Positions 1 to 8,939 of a DNA stretch of 64,000 nt are shown here, piece by piece. This DNA is from Clostridium ganghwense (GTDB taxonomy: Bacteria; Bacillota; Clostridia; Clostridiales; Clostridiaceae), in the NCBI RefSeq assembly GCF_026735165.1, contig NZ_JAPQES010000002.1, positions 313,745-377,744 on the forward strand. Direction: 5' to 3'. How positions within the stretch are numbered: position 1 is the first letter of the stretch; each line of letters begins with the position of its first letter. The notes beneath the pieces are model-generated. The model worked only from the letters and a program-made list of their open reading frames with translations, was not told the origin of the DNA and did no database searches. Made by a program: the position numbers and the translations under genes.

Positions 1-136
1 TTTTTAAGGATTCAGGAATAAAAGATTTTAGGAAATAAAAAATTTTAGAATAAAGTATGTAACAGCCCCTAGAAAATATGAAAATCCCACTACAAAAATC
101 ACCAATTTTACACAATCATTGTAGCGGAATTATTTT

Positions 137-1882
137 TTAGTTTAATAAATCTAAAAGTTTTTCACCTTTAATCTCTTCTGATTTCCATTCTATTAATGCA
201 AAGCTACCGTTGGAAATTTCATTAACTTTATTAATCCAAACCACTTCATTACTTGCTTTAGCTCTAAGAATATTATTTGTAGTATTTGTAGCATATAAAC
301 TTGAATTTATTACCCACCATTTACTATTGATACCTGCACGTTTTAAATCTTCTTCAAGCCTCATAGCTTCATAAACAGGTGTTGTTTCAGCTAAAGTTAC
401 AATTATTACTTCTGTTTCATCTGCATTTCTAAGCTTAGGTAATAGCTTTTTAACTGACTCGGGAATATCCCCTTGTGAACGCTGTATTTCTTTATGATAA
501 CTTTGTGTGGAATCTAAAAGTAAAAGTGTATGACCTGTTGGAGCTGTGTCTATAACAACCACCTCATTTTCAGACCTTTCCACTATTTCTGCAAAGGCTC
601 TGAATACTGCAATCTCCTGAGTGCAAGGACTTCTTAAGTCTTCTTCTACATATTCAATATCTTGTTCGCTCATTGTTTCTCTAGCTTTACTTAAAACTTC
701 TTCTTTATACTTTTCTAATTCTTTCTTTTCATCTATACTACTAAGTGTAATACCATAATTTTCATCTAAAACAAATTTCAAATGAGCTGCTGGGTCTGTA
801 GTAGTCAAATGAACTTTTTTACCTCTATCAGCTAACCCAAGTGCAATTGTAGCAGCTATAGTAGTTTTACCTACCCCACCTTTACCCATTGTAAAAATAA
901 CCTTTTTATTAGAGTTGTATAAATCATCTACGACTGTTTTTAACTTTGGAATTTCACTAACAGTTAATTTTTCATCGTTGTATTTTATATTATCTTCTTT
1001 TAAGAAAGCTCTAAGATTTTCAAGTCCAGTTATATTATATGGTCTAAGTGGAATCTCAAAAGTTTCTAAACCTCTTAGATATTCTGGCATATCTTTGAGT
1101 GATTTTTGTTGTTTGTTAGATATATCAATTGATAAGTCGTCATCGGCATTCTTAAGCACCCCATTAATAACAAGAATTTGATTGTTAACTCCAATATCTT
1201 GTAATTCTTTTGATGCTCTTTCTGCTTCTTTTAGTGGAGCTACTTCTGGTCTTGAAATAAGTATAAGTGTTGTCATACTCTTGTCAGCTAATGTTTTTAC
1301 TGCATTCTTATAAACTTCTTTCCTACTTTCAAGACCTGCCAACTGACCTAGACATGATGCACCATGGGTACTTTCACTAATAAAGTTACTCCATGCTGAT
1401 GGTAGTTGTAACATTCTAAGTGTATGTCCCGTAGGTGCTGTATCAAATATTACATGGTCAAATTCTTTTTGAACCTTTTCATCTGTAATAAAATTTGAAA
1501 ACTCATTAAATGCAGCTATTTCAACAGTACAGGAACCCGAAAGTTGTTCTTCCATATTTTTTATAACTACCTCTGGAAGCTTACCTCTATATGGCCCTAC
1601 AACACTTTCCTTGTATTCTCTTGCAGCATCTTCTGGATTAAAATTTGCAACTACAAGATTTGGTACTTCATTTATTCTAACACCTTTATTATTTAAGTTA
1701 GTATTGAATACATCTTGCAAATTTGAAGCTGGATCCGTGCTTACTAACATTATTCTTTTCCCTTGGTCTGCTAATATCATAGCAGTTGCACAAGCTGTTG
1801 ATGTTTTGCCAACTCCACCTTTTCCAGTAAAGAATAAATACTTAGTTAACTCTATTTCATTAGGAGTAAATTTATTAATCAT
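137..1882 (-). CDS. arsA: Arsenical pump-driving ATPase ArsA
   Basis: ArsA energises an arsenite efflux permease by ATP hydrolysis at the inner face of the membrane. The 581-residue protein is the usual two-lobed form: a first P-loop GKGGVGKT at about residues 20-27 and a second at about 330-337, each followed by the ArsA signature DTAPTGHTLR/L (about 148 and 476). Metal-site cysteines are seen in GSCTVEIAAF, GASCLGQ and SPCTQEIAVF. It starts with ATG about 20 bases after the arsD stop and is the last arsenic gene visible. No permease gene (arsB/acr3) is in the window, so either it lies beyond the left edge or ArsA serves a pump encoded elsewhere. Identity is secure. Confidence 0.96.
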   Translation of the reverse strand: MINKFTPNEIELTKYLFFTGKGGVGKTSTACATAMILADQGKRIMLVSTDPASNLQDVFNTNLNNKGVRINEVPNLVVANFNPEDAAREYKESVVGPYRGKLPEVVIKNMEEQLSGSCTVEIAAFNEFSNFITDEKVQKEFDHVIFDTAPTGHTLRMLQLPSAWSNFISESTHGASCLGQLAGLESRKEVYKNAVKTLADKSMTTLILISRPEVAPLKEAERASKELQDIGVNNQILVINGVLKNADDDLSIDISNKQQKSLKDMPEYLRGLETFEIPLRPYNITGLENLRAFLKEDNIKYNDEKLTVSEIPKLKTVVDDLYNSNKKVIFTMGKGGVGKTTIAATIALGLADRGKKVHLTTTDPAAHLKFVLDENYGITLSSIDEKKELEKYKEEVLSKARETMSEQDIEYVEEDLRSPCTQEIAVFRAFAEIVERSENEVVVIDTAPTGHTLLLLDSTQSYHKEIQRSQGDIPESVKKLLPKLRNADETEVIIVTLAETTPVYEAMRLEEDLKRAGINSKWWVINSSLYATNTTNNILRAKASNEVVWINKVNEISNGSFALIEWKSEEIKGEKLLDLLN

Positions 1883-1903
1883 CTCTACACTTCCTTCCGT
1901 AAA

Positions 1904-2275
1904 TTAGCAACATCCACCTTTGCACCCGCAACCTTTAGATTTAATCTTAATTGTAGTTTTAAGATAATCTTCTGGAATGTCTAACATTTTGCAAAACTCC
2001 TCATTTGTTGGATATGCTTTAGTCTTTACAACTTCACCATCTACAATTGTTACTGGTAGTACATCTACTCCATTTGTATTTAATAAATCATTGATAATCT
2101 TATTATCTACAAATGCTTGTGGATTGTTTGTTAGATTATATCTTTCAACAATAACTCCTTTACTTTTTAAATTGTTTAGTACTGTAGCTACTCTTAATAA
2201 TTCCGAATCAACACCTGGACCGCATACTCCTGTTGAACAACACATTGCAGGGTCAAAAATAATCATTTTTTTCAT
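1904..2275 (-). CDS. arsD: ArsD arsenic metallochaperone / trans-acting repressor
   Basis: ArsD passes trivalent arsenic to ArsA and acts as a weak repressor. The protein carries the thioredoxin-fold core with the N-terminal metal site CCSTGVCG (Cys about 12, 13 and 18 of the longer reading) and a second cysteine cluster CGCKGGCC at the C terminus. I place the start at the ATG of MKKMIIF (2275): AAGGAG lies nine bases before it, whereas an in-frame ATG at 2284 abuts the ribosome site directly. It sits between arsR and arsA in the classic order arsR-arsD-arsA. Confidence 0.93.
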   Translation of the reverse strand: MKKMIIFDPAMCCSTGVCGPGVDSELLRVATVLNNLKSKGVIVERYNLTNNPQAFVDNKIINDLLNTNGVDVLPVTIVDGEVVKTKAYPTNEEFCKMLDIPEDYLKTTIKIKSKGCGCKGGCC

Positions 2276-2301
2276 AACATCCATCTCCTTAAATTTAATT
2301 T

Positions 2302-2631
2302 TTATTTATTACAAGCTTTTTCTTTATTACCACATTTACATATACAATCATCTGTATCTGTAATCACATTCATTAGAAATAATACTATCTTATTTGAGTT
2401 TGTATTATCTAATGAATAGTAACTCCACAAACCTTCTTTTCGACTTTCTACAAGCCCACATTCCATAAGAACTTTCATGTGGTGCGATAAAGTTGGTTGA
2501 GTAAACTCAAAGTTTTCTAATATATCACAGGCACATTTTTCACCGCAAGATAAAATATCAATAATTTTTAATCTGTTTGGCTCTGATAATGCTTTGAATA
2601 TTTTAGCACTAGTTTCATAGTTTTTTTCCAT
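2302..2631 (-). CDS. arsR: ArsR/SmtB-family arsenic-responsive repressor
   Basis: A 109-residue winged-helix repressor. The recognition helix region reads TQPTLSHHMKVLMECGLV (about 44-61), and the arsenic site CGEKCACD (about 29-36) is the ArsR-type Cys-x3-Cys-x-Cys. A second cysteine group (CICKCG, then C near the end) forms a tail that may be an extra metal site. It is the first gene of arsR-arsD-arsA and is preceded by AGAGGTG. Its own promoter contains a perfect inverted repeat that should be its operator, so autoregulation is expected. Family assignment is firm; arsenic rather than antimony preference is inferred from the context. Confidence 0.94.
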   Translation of the reverse strand: MEKNYETSAKIFKALSEPNRLKIIDILSCGEKCACDILENFEFTQPTLSHHMKVLMECGLVESRKEGLWSYYSLDNTNSNKIVLFLMNVITDTDDCICKCGNKEKACNK

Positions 2632-2664
2632 TCAATCACCTCTTATATACATGTATCCATATTT

Positions 2665-2693
2665 AATATAGATGATAATCTATATATCGTCAA
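2665..2693 (-). promoter_or_regulatory. ars operon promoter with embedded ArsR operator
   Basis: On the minus strand TTGACG (2693-2688), a 17-base spacer and TATATT (2670-2665) form a good sigma-A promoter about 35 bases before arsR. A perfect inverted repeat, 8-base arms ATATAGAT/ATCTATAT with a 4-base centre, covers 2666-2685, i.e. the -10 box and most of the spacer. Bound repressor there would block RNA polymerase. Confidence 0.8.
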
Positions 2694-2793
2694 TACAGAT
2701 TATGTATTTAAACATATAGAATGTGATTATATATATTATTTTCTATATAGTCATAATATATGTGTATATTATATAAATGTTGTAGATAATTTT

Positions 2794-2855
2794 CAAAACA
2801 CAAGTATTATAATTAAGGCATGGCACATAAATCATCCTAAAAAATGCAAATAAAA
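2794..2855. repeat. Dispersed repeat S, isolated copy
   Basis: This stretch (CAAAACACAAGTATT, then AATTAAG and CCTAAAAAA) matches, with several differences, the sequence that follows the two truncated lipoprotein genes at 32249-32310 and 36637-36700. It lies 30 kb from those copies, between htpG and arsR, so the repeat is not confined to the Rhs region. No coding capacity was seen. Confidence 0.55.
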
Positions 2856-2885
2856 AAAGCCTGACTACAATTATAATCAGGCTTT
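2852..2885 (-). terminator. Intrinsic terminator (htpG direction)
   Basis: Minus-strand hairpin AAAGCCTGA/TCAGGCTTT (9 bp, 12-base loop) followed by a T-rich tail. It lies about 130 bases after the htpG stop and upstream of the ars promoter. The bases between it and htpG (2886-3014) contain no convincing gene. Confidence 0.8.
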
Positions 2886-3014
2886 CAGATAAAAAACATA
2901 TAATAATTCTACATTATTTAATTTTCTCTATTGTTTTCCATTTCTTCTTTATCATCACAAAACAGTTCAAATCCGTTGTCTTGTTTATTTATTGGTCATC
3001 TCTAATAATCCATT

Positions 3015-4895
3015 TTATTTCATTATCTTACAAATATTATTTGTAAACTCTACTGGATCATTTATCATTAATCCTTCTATAAGTAATGCTTGGTTATATA
3101 ATAAATCTGTATATAACTTAAGTTTATCTTTATCTTTTTCGTAAGCTTCTTTTAATGACGTAAATACATCGTGATTTATGTTTATTTCTAAAACTTTATC
3201 TGCTTTTATATTCTCATTGTTAGGCATAGAGTTTAAAATTTTCTCCATTTCAATTGTAAGTTCACCATCATTAGATAAACATACAGGATGATTTTTTAAT
3301 CTTTTTGATGCCCTAACATCTTTAACTTTATCTGATAAAGTATTTTTCATATATTCAAATAGTTCCTTATTTTCCTCATTATCTGAGCTAGATGAATTTT
3401 CGCTTTCTTCTACTTCTATACCTAAATCTCCACTTGATACAGATTTAAATTCCTTATCCTTATACTTCATTAACATTCTTATAGCAAACTCATCTACATC
3501 ATCTGTAAAGTATAATATTTCATATCCTTTATCTAATACTAGTTCTGTTTGTGGCAGTTTCTCAATTCTTTCAATTGATTCTCCTGAAGCATAATAAATA
3601 TATTTTTGATCCTCTGGCATTCTAGAAACATACTCACCTAAAGTGACCATTTTTTTCTCTTTTGATGAATAGAACATTAATAAATCTTGTAATACATCTT
3701 TATTGCTTCCAAAATCACTATAAACTCCATACTTTAGTTGTCTTCCAAAAGATTTATAAAACTCGTCATATTTATCTCTTTCATTTTTCAATATGCTTTG
3801 TAATTCATTTTTTATTTTAGTTTTTATATTTTTAGCAATAAGTTTTAATTGTCTATCATGTTGTAGTATTTCTCTAGATATGTTAAGGGATAAATCTTCA
3901 GAATCAACTATGCCTTTAACAAATCCAAAATAATCAGGCAATAAATCTGCACACTTATTCATAATTAAAACGCCATTTGAATATAATTCTAAACCTTTTT
4001 CATATTCTTTTGTATAGAAGTCATATGGTGTTTTTTCTGGAATAAATAAAATTGCATTGTAACTTACCATACCGTCAACACTAGTATGAATATGCTTTAT
4101 TGGTTTATCAAAGCCATAGTGCTTTTCAGAATAAAAGTTATCATAATCTTCTTTATTAAGTTCATTTTTATTCTTTCTCCATATAGGAACCATACTATTT
4201 ACAGTTTGTTCCTCTATATACTCTTCGTATTCTTTTTCACTACCCTCTTTTGGTTTCTTTATGTTTACATCCATTTTTATTGGGTATCTGATGAAATCAG
4301 AGTATTTCTTAATTATAGACTTTAATTTATATTCCTCTAGGTATTCATCAAAGTTTTCATCTTCTGTGTTTTCTTTTATTTTAAGTATAATTTCTGTACC
4401 AACAGAATCTTTTTCACATGGTTCAATAGTATACCCATCTACACCTTTAGATTCCCACTTGTAAGCTTCATCACTTCCAAAAGCTTTGCTTGTAACAGTA
4501 ACCGTATCAGCTACCAAAAATGCAGAATAAAATCCCACACCAAACTGACCAATTACGTCATATCCATCTTTCAATTCAGTTTCTTTTTTGAAGTTCAAAG
4601 ATCCACTTTTTGCTATAACCCCAAGGTTATCATCAAGTTCTTCTTTTGTCATTCCAATACCAGTATCAGAAATTTTAACTGTTCTATTTTCCTTATCAAT
4701 AGATACTTTAATATAATAATCTTCTTTATCGAAGCTTAAAGAATCATCTGTTAATGCTTTGTAATACATTTTATCAATTGCATCGCTGGCATTAGAAATA
4801 AGTTCTCTTAAAAAAATTTCCCTATGGGTATAAATTGAGTTAATCATAAGATCTAGTAGCCTTTTAGATTCTGCCTTAAATTGTTTTGTTTCCAC
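3015..4895 (-). CDS. htpG: Hsp90-family chaperone HtpG
   Basis: Cytosolic ATP-dependent chaperone dimer. The 626-residue protein has the full family layout: GHKL ATPase N-terminal domain ([18 protein letters not shown] near 22-39, DTGIGMT near 77-83, [11 protein letters not shown] near 116-126), the middle domain around NISREILQ, and the C-terminal dimerisation domain. Translation starts at GTG (4895) with AGGGAG upstream. It is transcribed alone. A consensus promoter and a CIRCE element lie upstream, so it should be under HrcA control and heat-inducible. No unusual residues were noticed. Confidence 0.97.
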   Translation of the reverse strand: METKQFKAESKRLLDLMINSIYTHREIFLRELISNASDAIDKMYYKALTDDSLSFDKEDYYIKVSIDKENRTVKISDTGIGMTKEELDDNLGVIAKSGSLNFKKETELKDGYDVIGQFGVGFYSAFLVADTVTVTSKAFGSDEAYKWESKGVDGYTIEPCEKDSVGTEIILKIKENTEDENFDEYLEEYKLKSIIKKYSDFIRYPIKMDVNIKKPKEGSEKEYEEYIEEQTVNSMVPIWRKNKNELNKEDYDNFYSEKHYGFDKPIKHIHTSVDGMVSYNAILFIPEKTPYDFYTKEYEKGLELYSNGVLIMNKCADLLPDYFGFVKGIVDSEDLSLNISREILQHDRQLKLIAKNIKTKIKNELQSILKNERDKYDEFYKSFGRQLKYGVYSDFGSNKDVLQDLLMFYSSKEKKMVTLGEYVSRMPEDQKYIYYASGESIERIEKLPQTELVLDKGYEILYFTDDVDEFAIRMLMKYKDKEFKSVSSGDLGIEVEESENSSSSDNEENKELFEYMKNTLSDKVKDVRASKRLKNHPVCLSNDGELTIEMEKILNSMPNNENIKADKVLEININHDVFTSLKEAYEKDKDKLKLYTDLLYNQALLIEGLMINDPVEFTNNICKIMK

Positions 4896-4960
4896 TTAAA
4901 ATCTCTCCCTTCACAATAAAACAATCTTTTATAGGATTTTTTTATTATGTATTAAAATTA

Positions 4961-4987
4961 TTAGCACTCTTTCTTATTGAGTGCTAA
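4961..4987. promoter_or_regulatory. CIRCE element (HrcA operator)
   Basis: Perfect TTAGCACTC-N9-GAGTGCTAA inverted repeat between the htpG promoter and its start codon. This is the textbook HrcA-binding site. It lies 11 bases downstream of the -10 box, so it covers the start of the transcript. Confidence 0.95.
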
Positions 4988-4998
4988 TTCCTAATTCT

Positions 4999-5027
4999 TA
5001 TATAACACATATTTAATTTTATGTCAA
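4999..5027 (-). promoter_or_regulatory. Sigma-A promoter of htpG
   Basis: Minus strand TTGACA (5027-5022), 17-base spacer, TATATA (5004-4999), followed directly by the CIRCE repeat. Position and quality make it the likely htpG promoter. Confidence 0.85.
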
Positions 5028-5078
5028 TATATTCTATAAAACTAAAGAATTTTTAACGTCTCGTATAATCTACGTGTC

Positions 5079-5109
5079 AGAGGCTTAGGTATCTCTTACC
5101 CAAGCCTCT
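5079..5109 (-). terminator. Hairpin after the symporter genes
   Basis: Stem AGAGGCTT/AAGCCTCT, extended by three more pairs after one mismatch, placed 28 bases past the small-subunit stop. No clear T tract follows on the minus strand, so it may be a weak terminator or an RNA-end stabiliser. Confidence 0.45.
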
Positions 5110-5136
5110 CTATTATAAATTTTATCCTCATAAAAA

Positions 5137-5244
5137 TCACTTTGAAGATTTCTCTTTTTTAATTGCAATTGCTAGAGTACATAATAGTCCTCCCCAAAGT
5201 ACTGTTGCTCCTATACAAAAAAATATCATTGCACTTTGTGTCAT
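5137..5244 (-). CDS. metS: MetS-type small subunit of the NSS transporter (35 aa)
   Basis: A 35-residue membrane peptide beginning MTQSAMIFF, with one hydrophobic helix (about 5-28, including LWGGLLCTLAIAI) and a lysine-rich tail. Its ATG lies two bases after the stop of the symporter gene, and the GAGGAGG ribosome site is formed by the last codons of that gene, which points to translational coupling. The position, length and M-x4-AM start match the MetS small subunits known to accompany MetP-type NSS transporters. In that family the small partner is needed for methionine/alanine uptake, so the same role is inferred here. It is easily missed because it is so short. Confidence 0.8.
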   Translation of the reverse strand: MTQSAMIFFCIGATVLWGGLLCTLAIAIKKEKSSK

Positions 5245-5246
5245 TT

Positions 5247-6749
5247 TTAAACTGCCTCCTCTTCTTCACATTCAACATCATGTTTCCATGATTTTTTACT
5301 AATTATTACAGCACCTACTATACCTAATACAATTATACTCCATCCATATGCCAATAAATTTGACAATTTATATCCTCCATATGGTTTACTTATTTCTGTA
5401 ATAATGCTCTTACCTAGCATATAGATTAAAATAGTTGGAGTAACATACTTAATAATTACATCCCACCACTTTCCTATTTTATAATAAGAAACTGCATTTG
5501 TATGGTTGCGAATTGTTTTTGCTTTAATTATCCATCCTACTAAAATAGCTTCTAATAATCCTACAACTACAATTCCATAATTATTTATGAAATTGTCCAT
5601 AATATCTAACAGATAAAGTCCTGCTCTAGTTGCAAATACTACACTTATACAAACTCCAATCAAAGACATACCTGATACTACTTTTTTACGTTCCCATCCT
5701 GTTTTATCAATTATAGATGAAGATAAAGCTTCAACTAGTGACACTGCAGATGTTAGTCCTGCAAATACTAGACAAGCAAAGAATAATACTCCTAAAATGT
5801 TTCCCCAAGTACCCATAACTGAAAATACTTTTGGGAAAGCTATAAATGCAAGTCCAATACCACCTGATACAACTTTATCAATTGCTACACCTTGGCTATT
5901 TGCCATAAATCCAAGTATTGCAAATACTCCAATAGCAGATAAAAATTCAAATCCACAGTTTGCAAAGGCAGTCATAAATGCACTGTTGTTTATATCTGTT
6001 TTCTTAGGCAAATAACTTGCATAAGTCATCATTATACCTGTTGCTATACTTAATGAGAAGAATACTTGACCATAAGCTGCAATCCAAACTTTAGGATCTT
6101 TTACCTTGTCCCAGTTTGGGGTAAATAGTTTGTTTAATCCTACTGATGCTCCTTCTAAAGTTACACCTTTTATAACTATAATTATCATAATTACTAATAG
6201 AGTTGGTAGTAATATCTTACTTAATTTTTCAATTCCACCTTTTATTCCTTTGTAACATATCATCCAATTAACGGCCCAAACTAAAATTATACCTATTAAT
6301 ATTGGAACTACTATACCTCCAAACTCAAAAGGAGATGATGATAATTTCAAAAAATCTTTATAAAAATATTTATTAGGATCAGCTCCCCATCCTTTTGTAA
6401 AGCTTAAAGTTAAATACTTTATAGCCCAACTCAAAATCATTGAATAATAACATAAAATAATGCCTGAACTAATTATTGGCCACCATCCAAGCCATTCCCA
6501 TTTTTTATTTGCTCTTGCAATTGCAAGAGGTGTTGACCCTCTAAATTTATGCCCCATTCCATATTCAAGAATTAATAAAGGTATTCCAGCTGTAAATATA
6601 GCACAAAAATATGGTATTAAAAAAGCGCCTCCACCATTTGAATAAACTACATAAGGGAATCTCCATATATTCCCTAATCCTACAGCAGAACCAACAGCTG
6701 CAAGTATGAAACCTACCTTTGTTCCCCATTGTTCTCTAGATTTTTTCAT
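5247..6749 (-). CDS. Sodium-dependent NSS-family amino-acid symporter (MetP-like)
   Basis: A 500-residue polytopic protein of the neurotransmitter:sodium symporter (LeuT-fold) family, importing an amino acid with Na+. The family motif is at the N terminus: WGTKVGFILAAVGSAVGLGN followed by IWRFPYVVYSNGGGAFL, which carries the sodium and substrate contacts of TM1. About twelve hydrophobic segments follow, and the acidic tail ends EEEEAV. The next gene encodes a MetS-like partner, which favours methionine/alanine transport, but the substrate is not proven. GGAGGG lies upstream of the ATG. Transcription probably passes through the structured leader at 6802-6986. Confidence 0.92.
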   Translation of the reverse strand: MKKSREQWGTKVGFILAAVGSAVGLGNIWRFPYVVYSNGGGAFLIPYFCAIFTAGIPLLILEYGMGHKFRGSTPLAIARANKKWEWLGWWPIISSGIILCYYSMILSWAIKYLTLSFTKGWGADPNKYFYKDFLKLSSSPFEFGGIVVPILIGIILVWAVNWMICYKGIKGGIEKLSKILLPTLLVIMIIIVIKGVTLEGASVGLNKLFTPNWDKVKDPKVWIAAYGQVFFSLSIATGIMMTYASYLPKKTDINNSAFMTAFANCGFEFLSAIGVFAILGFMANSQGVAIDKVVSGGIGLAFIAFPKVFSVMGTWGNILGVLFFACLVFAGLTSAVSLVEALSSSIIDKTGWERKKVVSGMSLIGVCISVVFATRAGLYLLDIMDNFINNYGIVVVGLLEAILVGWIIKAKTIRNHTNAVSYYKIGKWWDVIIKYVTPTILIYMLGKSIITEISKPYGGYKLSNLLAYGWSIIVLGIVGAVIISKKSWKHDVECEEEEAV

Positions 6750-6801
6750 TCTTAGCCCTCCTAAAATCTATTTAAATTAAAAATATTATTATTTATAAAA
6801 T

Positions 6802-6986
6802 AAAAAAGCCCCTTAGTTTATACTAAAGGACTTTTTTACCTAGGATATTACAAAAGTCCCTTAGTTTACCTATGAGACTTAATTTATTTCAACACAAATA
6901 TTAGCCACCATAGATACAATACACCTGTTTTCGGCGATTGTATGTATGGTAGTATTTATCTATCTATACCTACAATCGCTATTATA
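6802..6986 (-). ncRNA. Structured leader with alternative terminators upstream of the NSS symporter
   Basis: Read on the minus strand from a TATAAT box (6986-6981), segment 6979-6966 can pair with 6947-6934 (13 of 14 bases). That segment can instead pair with 6920-6907 (13 of 14). Further on, two terminator hairpins (6880-6851 and 6837-6802, the latter with a T run) have inner arms, 6864-6852 and 6835-6823, that can pair with each other (12 of 13 bases), which would destroy both. This looks like a transcription attenuator. I recognise no T-box, SAM, glycine or lysine riboswitch signature. A simple pair of terminators for the preceding gene is the alternative reading. Confidence 0.5.
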
Positions 6987-7083
6987 AGTTAGCTAATAAG
7001 AGTTTATTATTTAATTTTGAATTTAATATATTCATCTTAAAATTCATAATATTTCTCCCATTCAATAATTTTAAATTATCTTA

Positions 7084-7833
7084 TCATGTATTTTTTTTAA
7101 TGTCAAGTAAATTTTGTTTTGCTTGTATTGCTATCCACAACTTATTACCCTCATCTACTACTTTTTTGTATCTCCTTTGTGCAGATTCAAATTCTCCATT
7201 TTTTTCATCTATCTGGGCTAATTTATACAATATACTTACCTTTATACGTTTACTTATTTTCTCACTCAATAATGGTTGAATTTTTTCCTTACTTTCTTCA
7301 TATCTATTTAAAAAGAATAATCTTTCTGCAACAAGAAGTTTCATTGCCAACTTCATTCTTGGATTCACAGGTGACAATATTGGAATCTGTGTTTCAAATA
7401 TTTCCTCTGCATAAGAAATTTCTCCAAGTTCATACAAACAGGATATTAAATTTATTGTATATACAAGCAAAGTTCCATTTTTTAGTGATAAATAAGATTT
7501 ATCAATTGATAATAAAGCTTCTTTTGCTTTCTGAAATTCTCCATGTAAAATAAGCCCTACTGCCTCATCAATATTTAAATATGTGTTTATTTTAGGATTT
7601 TTACCTGTAATACTTCTTTGCTTTTCAGTAGCTTCTATAAATGCTTGTGGGTCACAGTTTTCTTCTATTAAATTCAGTCTTTTTTTACCACGTATATACG
7701 CAATAATTATGTATCCAACCATTATAATAGTAAAGGTAATTCCTCCTGATATAATAGGATTATTTGTCAATATTAATAAAGTAATCATTATTATAAAAGT
7801 AATAATAATAAATTTGATACGATTTACTAGCAT
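7084..7833 (-). CDS. Membrane-anchored TPR-like protein
   Basis: 249 residues of unknown function. Two hydrophobic helices (about 7-24 and 28-48) at the N terminus are followed by a cytoplasmic part made of helical TPR-like repeats, for example GEFQKAKEALLSID near 98-111 and GEFESAQRRYKKVVDEG near 213-229. Its ATG overlaps the end of the upstream acetyltransferase gene by seven bases, so the two are co-translated. TPR folds usually bind proteins; no partner is evident apart from the acetyltransferase. Confidence 0.65.
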   Translation of the reverse strand: MLVNRIKFIIITFIIMITLLILTNNPIISGGITFTIIMVGYIIIAYIRGKKRLNLIEENCDPQAFIEATEKQRSITGKNPKINTYLNIDEAVGLILHGEFQKAKEALLSIDKSYLSLKNGTLLVYTINLISCLYELGEISYAEEIFETQIPILSPVNPRMKLAMKLLVAERLFFLNRYEESKEKIQPLLSEKISKRIKVSILYKLAQIDEKNGEFESAQRRYKKVVDEGNKLWIAIQAKQNLLDIKKNT

Positions 7834-8783
7834 GATGTATTCTCCTTAATTATAAATCTTTTAAATTCAGTCCCTGGAATAAATCCAAGTTCGTAATAAA
7901 CTGATTCTGCAACATTACCTATTGTTACAAACAATCGTAATATAGGATATTCTTTCTTTAAAACAGTTAGTGCCTTTTTAAGCATCGTTGTTGCGAGATG
8001 CTTTCCTCTATATGAAGGATCAACTCCAATAGTATGTATTAAAGGCCACTCCTCAAAATGTGATACAAGACAAGCACCAATTAACTTTTTTTCTTCTTTA
8101 TCATATATAAGTGTAGATGCTTCAAGTAGTATGTCTTCGGTACAGTTATTAAAATAATCATTTATTTCATCTAAGTACTCCTCATACGTACATTCTTGTC
8201 CATTTTGTTTGGCAGCATACTGACAATCTATATCCCCATTAAAACTTTCATAAAATAGTTTAGCTATTTCTACATTATTGTTCTGTTGAGGAGTTTTTAC
8301 TATTATAGTATTATCCCAGACAAAGTCAAAAGCTTCGGTAGGTCTCATCATCCATCGTCTATTTTTATCTGGCCAAAAACCCAGCATTTCAAAATAGTGA
8401 GATTGTTCCGGAGGAATTTGATAAGCATATATGTTTTTGCTAGAAGACGACCATTTAACTAATAATTTTTTTAATAATTTTACTATTTCAAATGTGTTTG
8501 TAAAGGGAGGAATAATAAATAAACGTGATAATACATTAGGTTCTATTAGCACTCCACCTATTCTGAGTTCACCAGCTTTTATCCAGTAAAAGCTTTCATC
8601 CTTTGCAAAAGGATTATCAAGACTTATTGCTAACCGTAAATCCCAATGTTTAACTGCAAATCTATTATAAATTTTATCCCCATAAACTGACTCATATATT
8701 GCAAATTCTTCTGGATTAGCTTTTACAATGGAATATTTGTGTGATAGTTCATAATACTCTATATTACTTGACCAATTTTGCAT
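7827..8783 (-). CDS. GNAT-family N-acetyltransferase
   Basis: 318 residues with a C-terminal GNAT fold. Motif A, the acetyl-CoA pyrophosphate loop, reads HTIGVDPSYRGKHLATTML (about 251-269), and motif B includes VTIGNVAESVYYELGF. The N-terminal half is another GNAT-like region without a clear CoA loop, as in two-domain GNAT proteins. The substrate is unknown. It is the first gene of a two-gene unit with the TPR membrane protein. Confidence 0.82.
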   Translation of the reverse strand: MQNWSSNIEYYELSHKYSIVKANPEEFAIYESVYGDKIYNRFAVKHWDLRLAISLDNPFAKDESFYWIKAGELRIGGVLIEPNVLSRLFIIPPFTNTFEIVKLLKKLLVKWSSSSKNIYAYQIPPEQSHYFEMLGFWPDKNRRWMMRPTEAFDFVWDNTIIVKTPQQNNNVEIAKLFYESFNGDIDCQYAAKQNGQECTYEEYLDEINDYFNNCTEDILLEASTLIYDKEEKKLIGACLVSHFEEWPLIHTIGVDPSYRGKHLATTMLKKALTVLKKEYPILRLFVTIGNVAESVYYELGFIPGTEFKRFIIKENTSC

Positions 8784-8821
8784 ATTATTCTAATTCTCCT
8801 TTTATATAAATATTTAAATAT

Positions 8822-8875
8822 AATTCAATGAAAAAGGCTTAATAACCCCTAAACACTAGTATTTTATAATTTTCC
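8822..8875. repeat. Degenerate copy of the lipoprotein-gene upstream repeat (U)
   Basis: AAGGCTTAATAACCCCTAAA followed by CACTAGTATTTTATAATTTT resembles, with substitutions, the segment before the three binding-protein starts (31921-31975, 36310-36360, 43735-43790). No lipoprotein reading frame follows here. It sits just upstream of the acetyltransferase gene. Confidence 0.45.
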
Positions 8876-8939
8876 ATATCTATTATTAATTTTAACTTAT
8901 TCCATATGTACCCTCAACCCCTATATATTTTTTCTAACA

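Noticed and set aside
1-136. Weak CTACAA/TTGTAG inverted repeat after arsA
   Set aside because: Six base pairs with a 23-base loop and no T tract; not a credible terminator.
2886-3014. A 23-codon minus-strand frame reading NKQDNGFELFCDDKEEMENN after htpG
   Set aside because: It has no start codon and a stop lies directly upstream; too short to call a gene.
6802-6986. Leader considered as a T-box or known amino-acid riboswitch
   Set aside because: The conserved T-box motif and the cores of SAM, glycine and lysine riboswitches are not present.
7119-7553. Long plus-strand frame opposite the TPR gene, and many similar frames opposite other genes
   Set aside because: Antisense shadows without ribosome sites or family resemblance, lying over well-supported genes.
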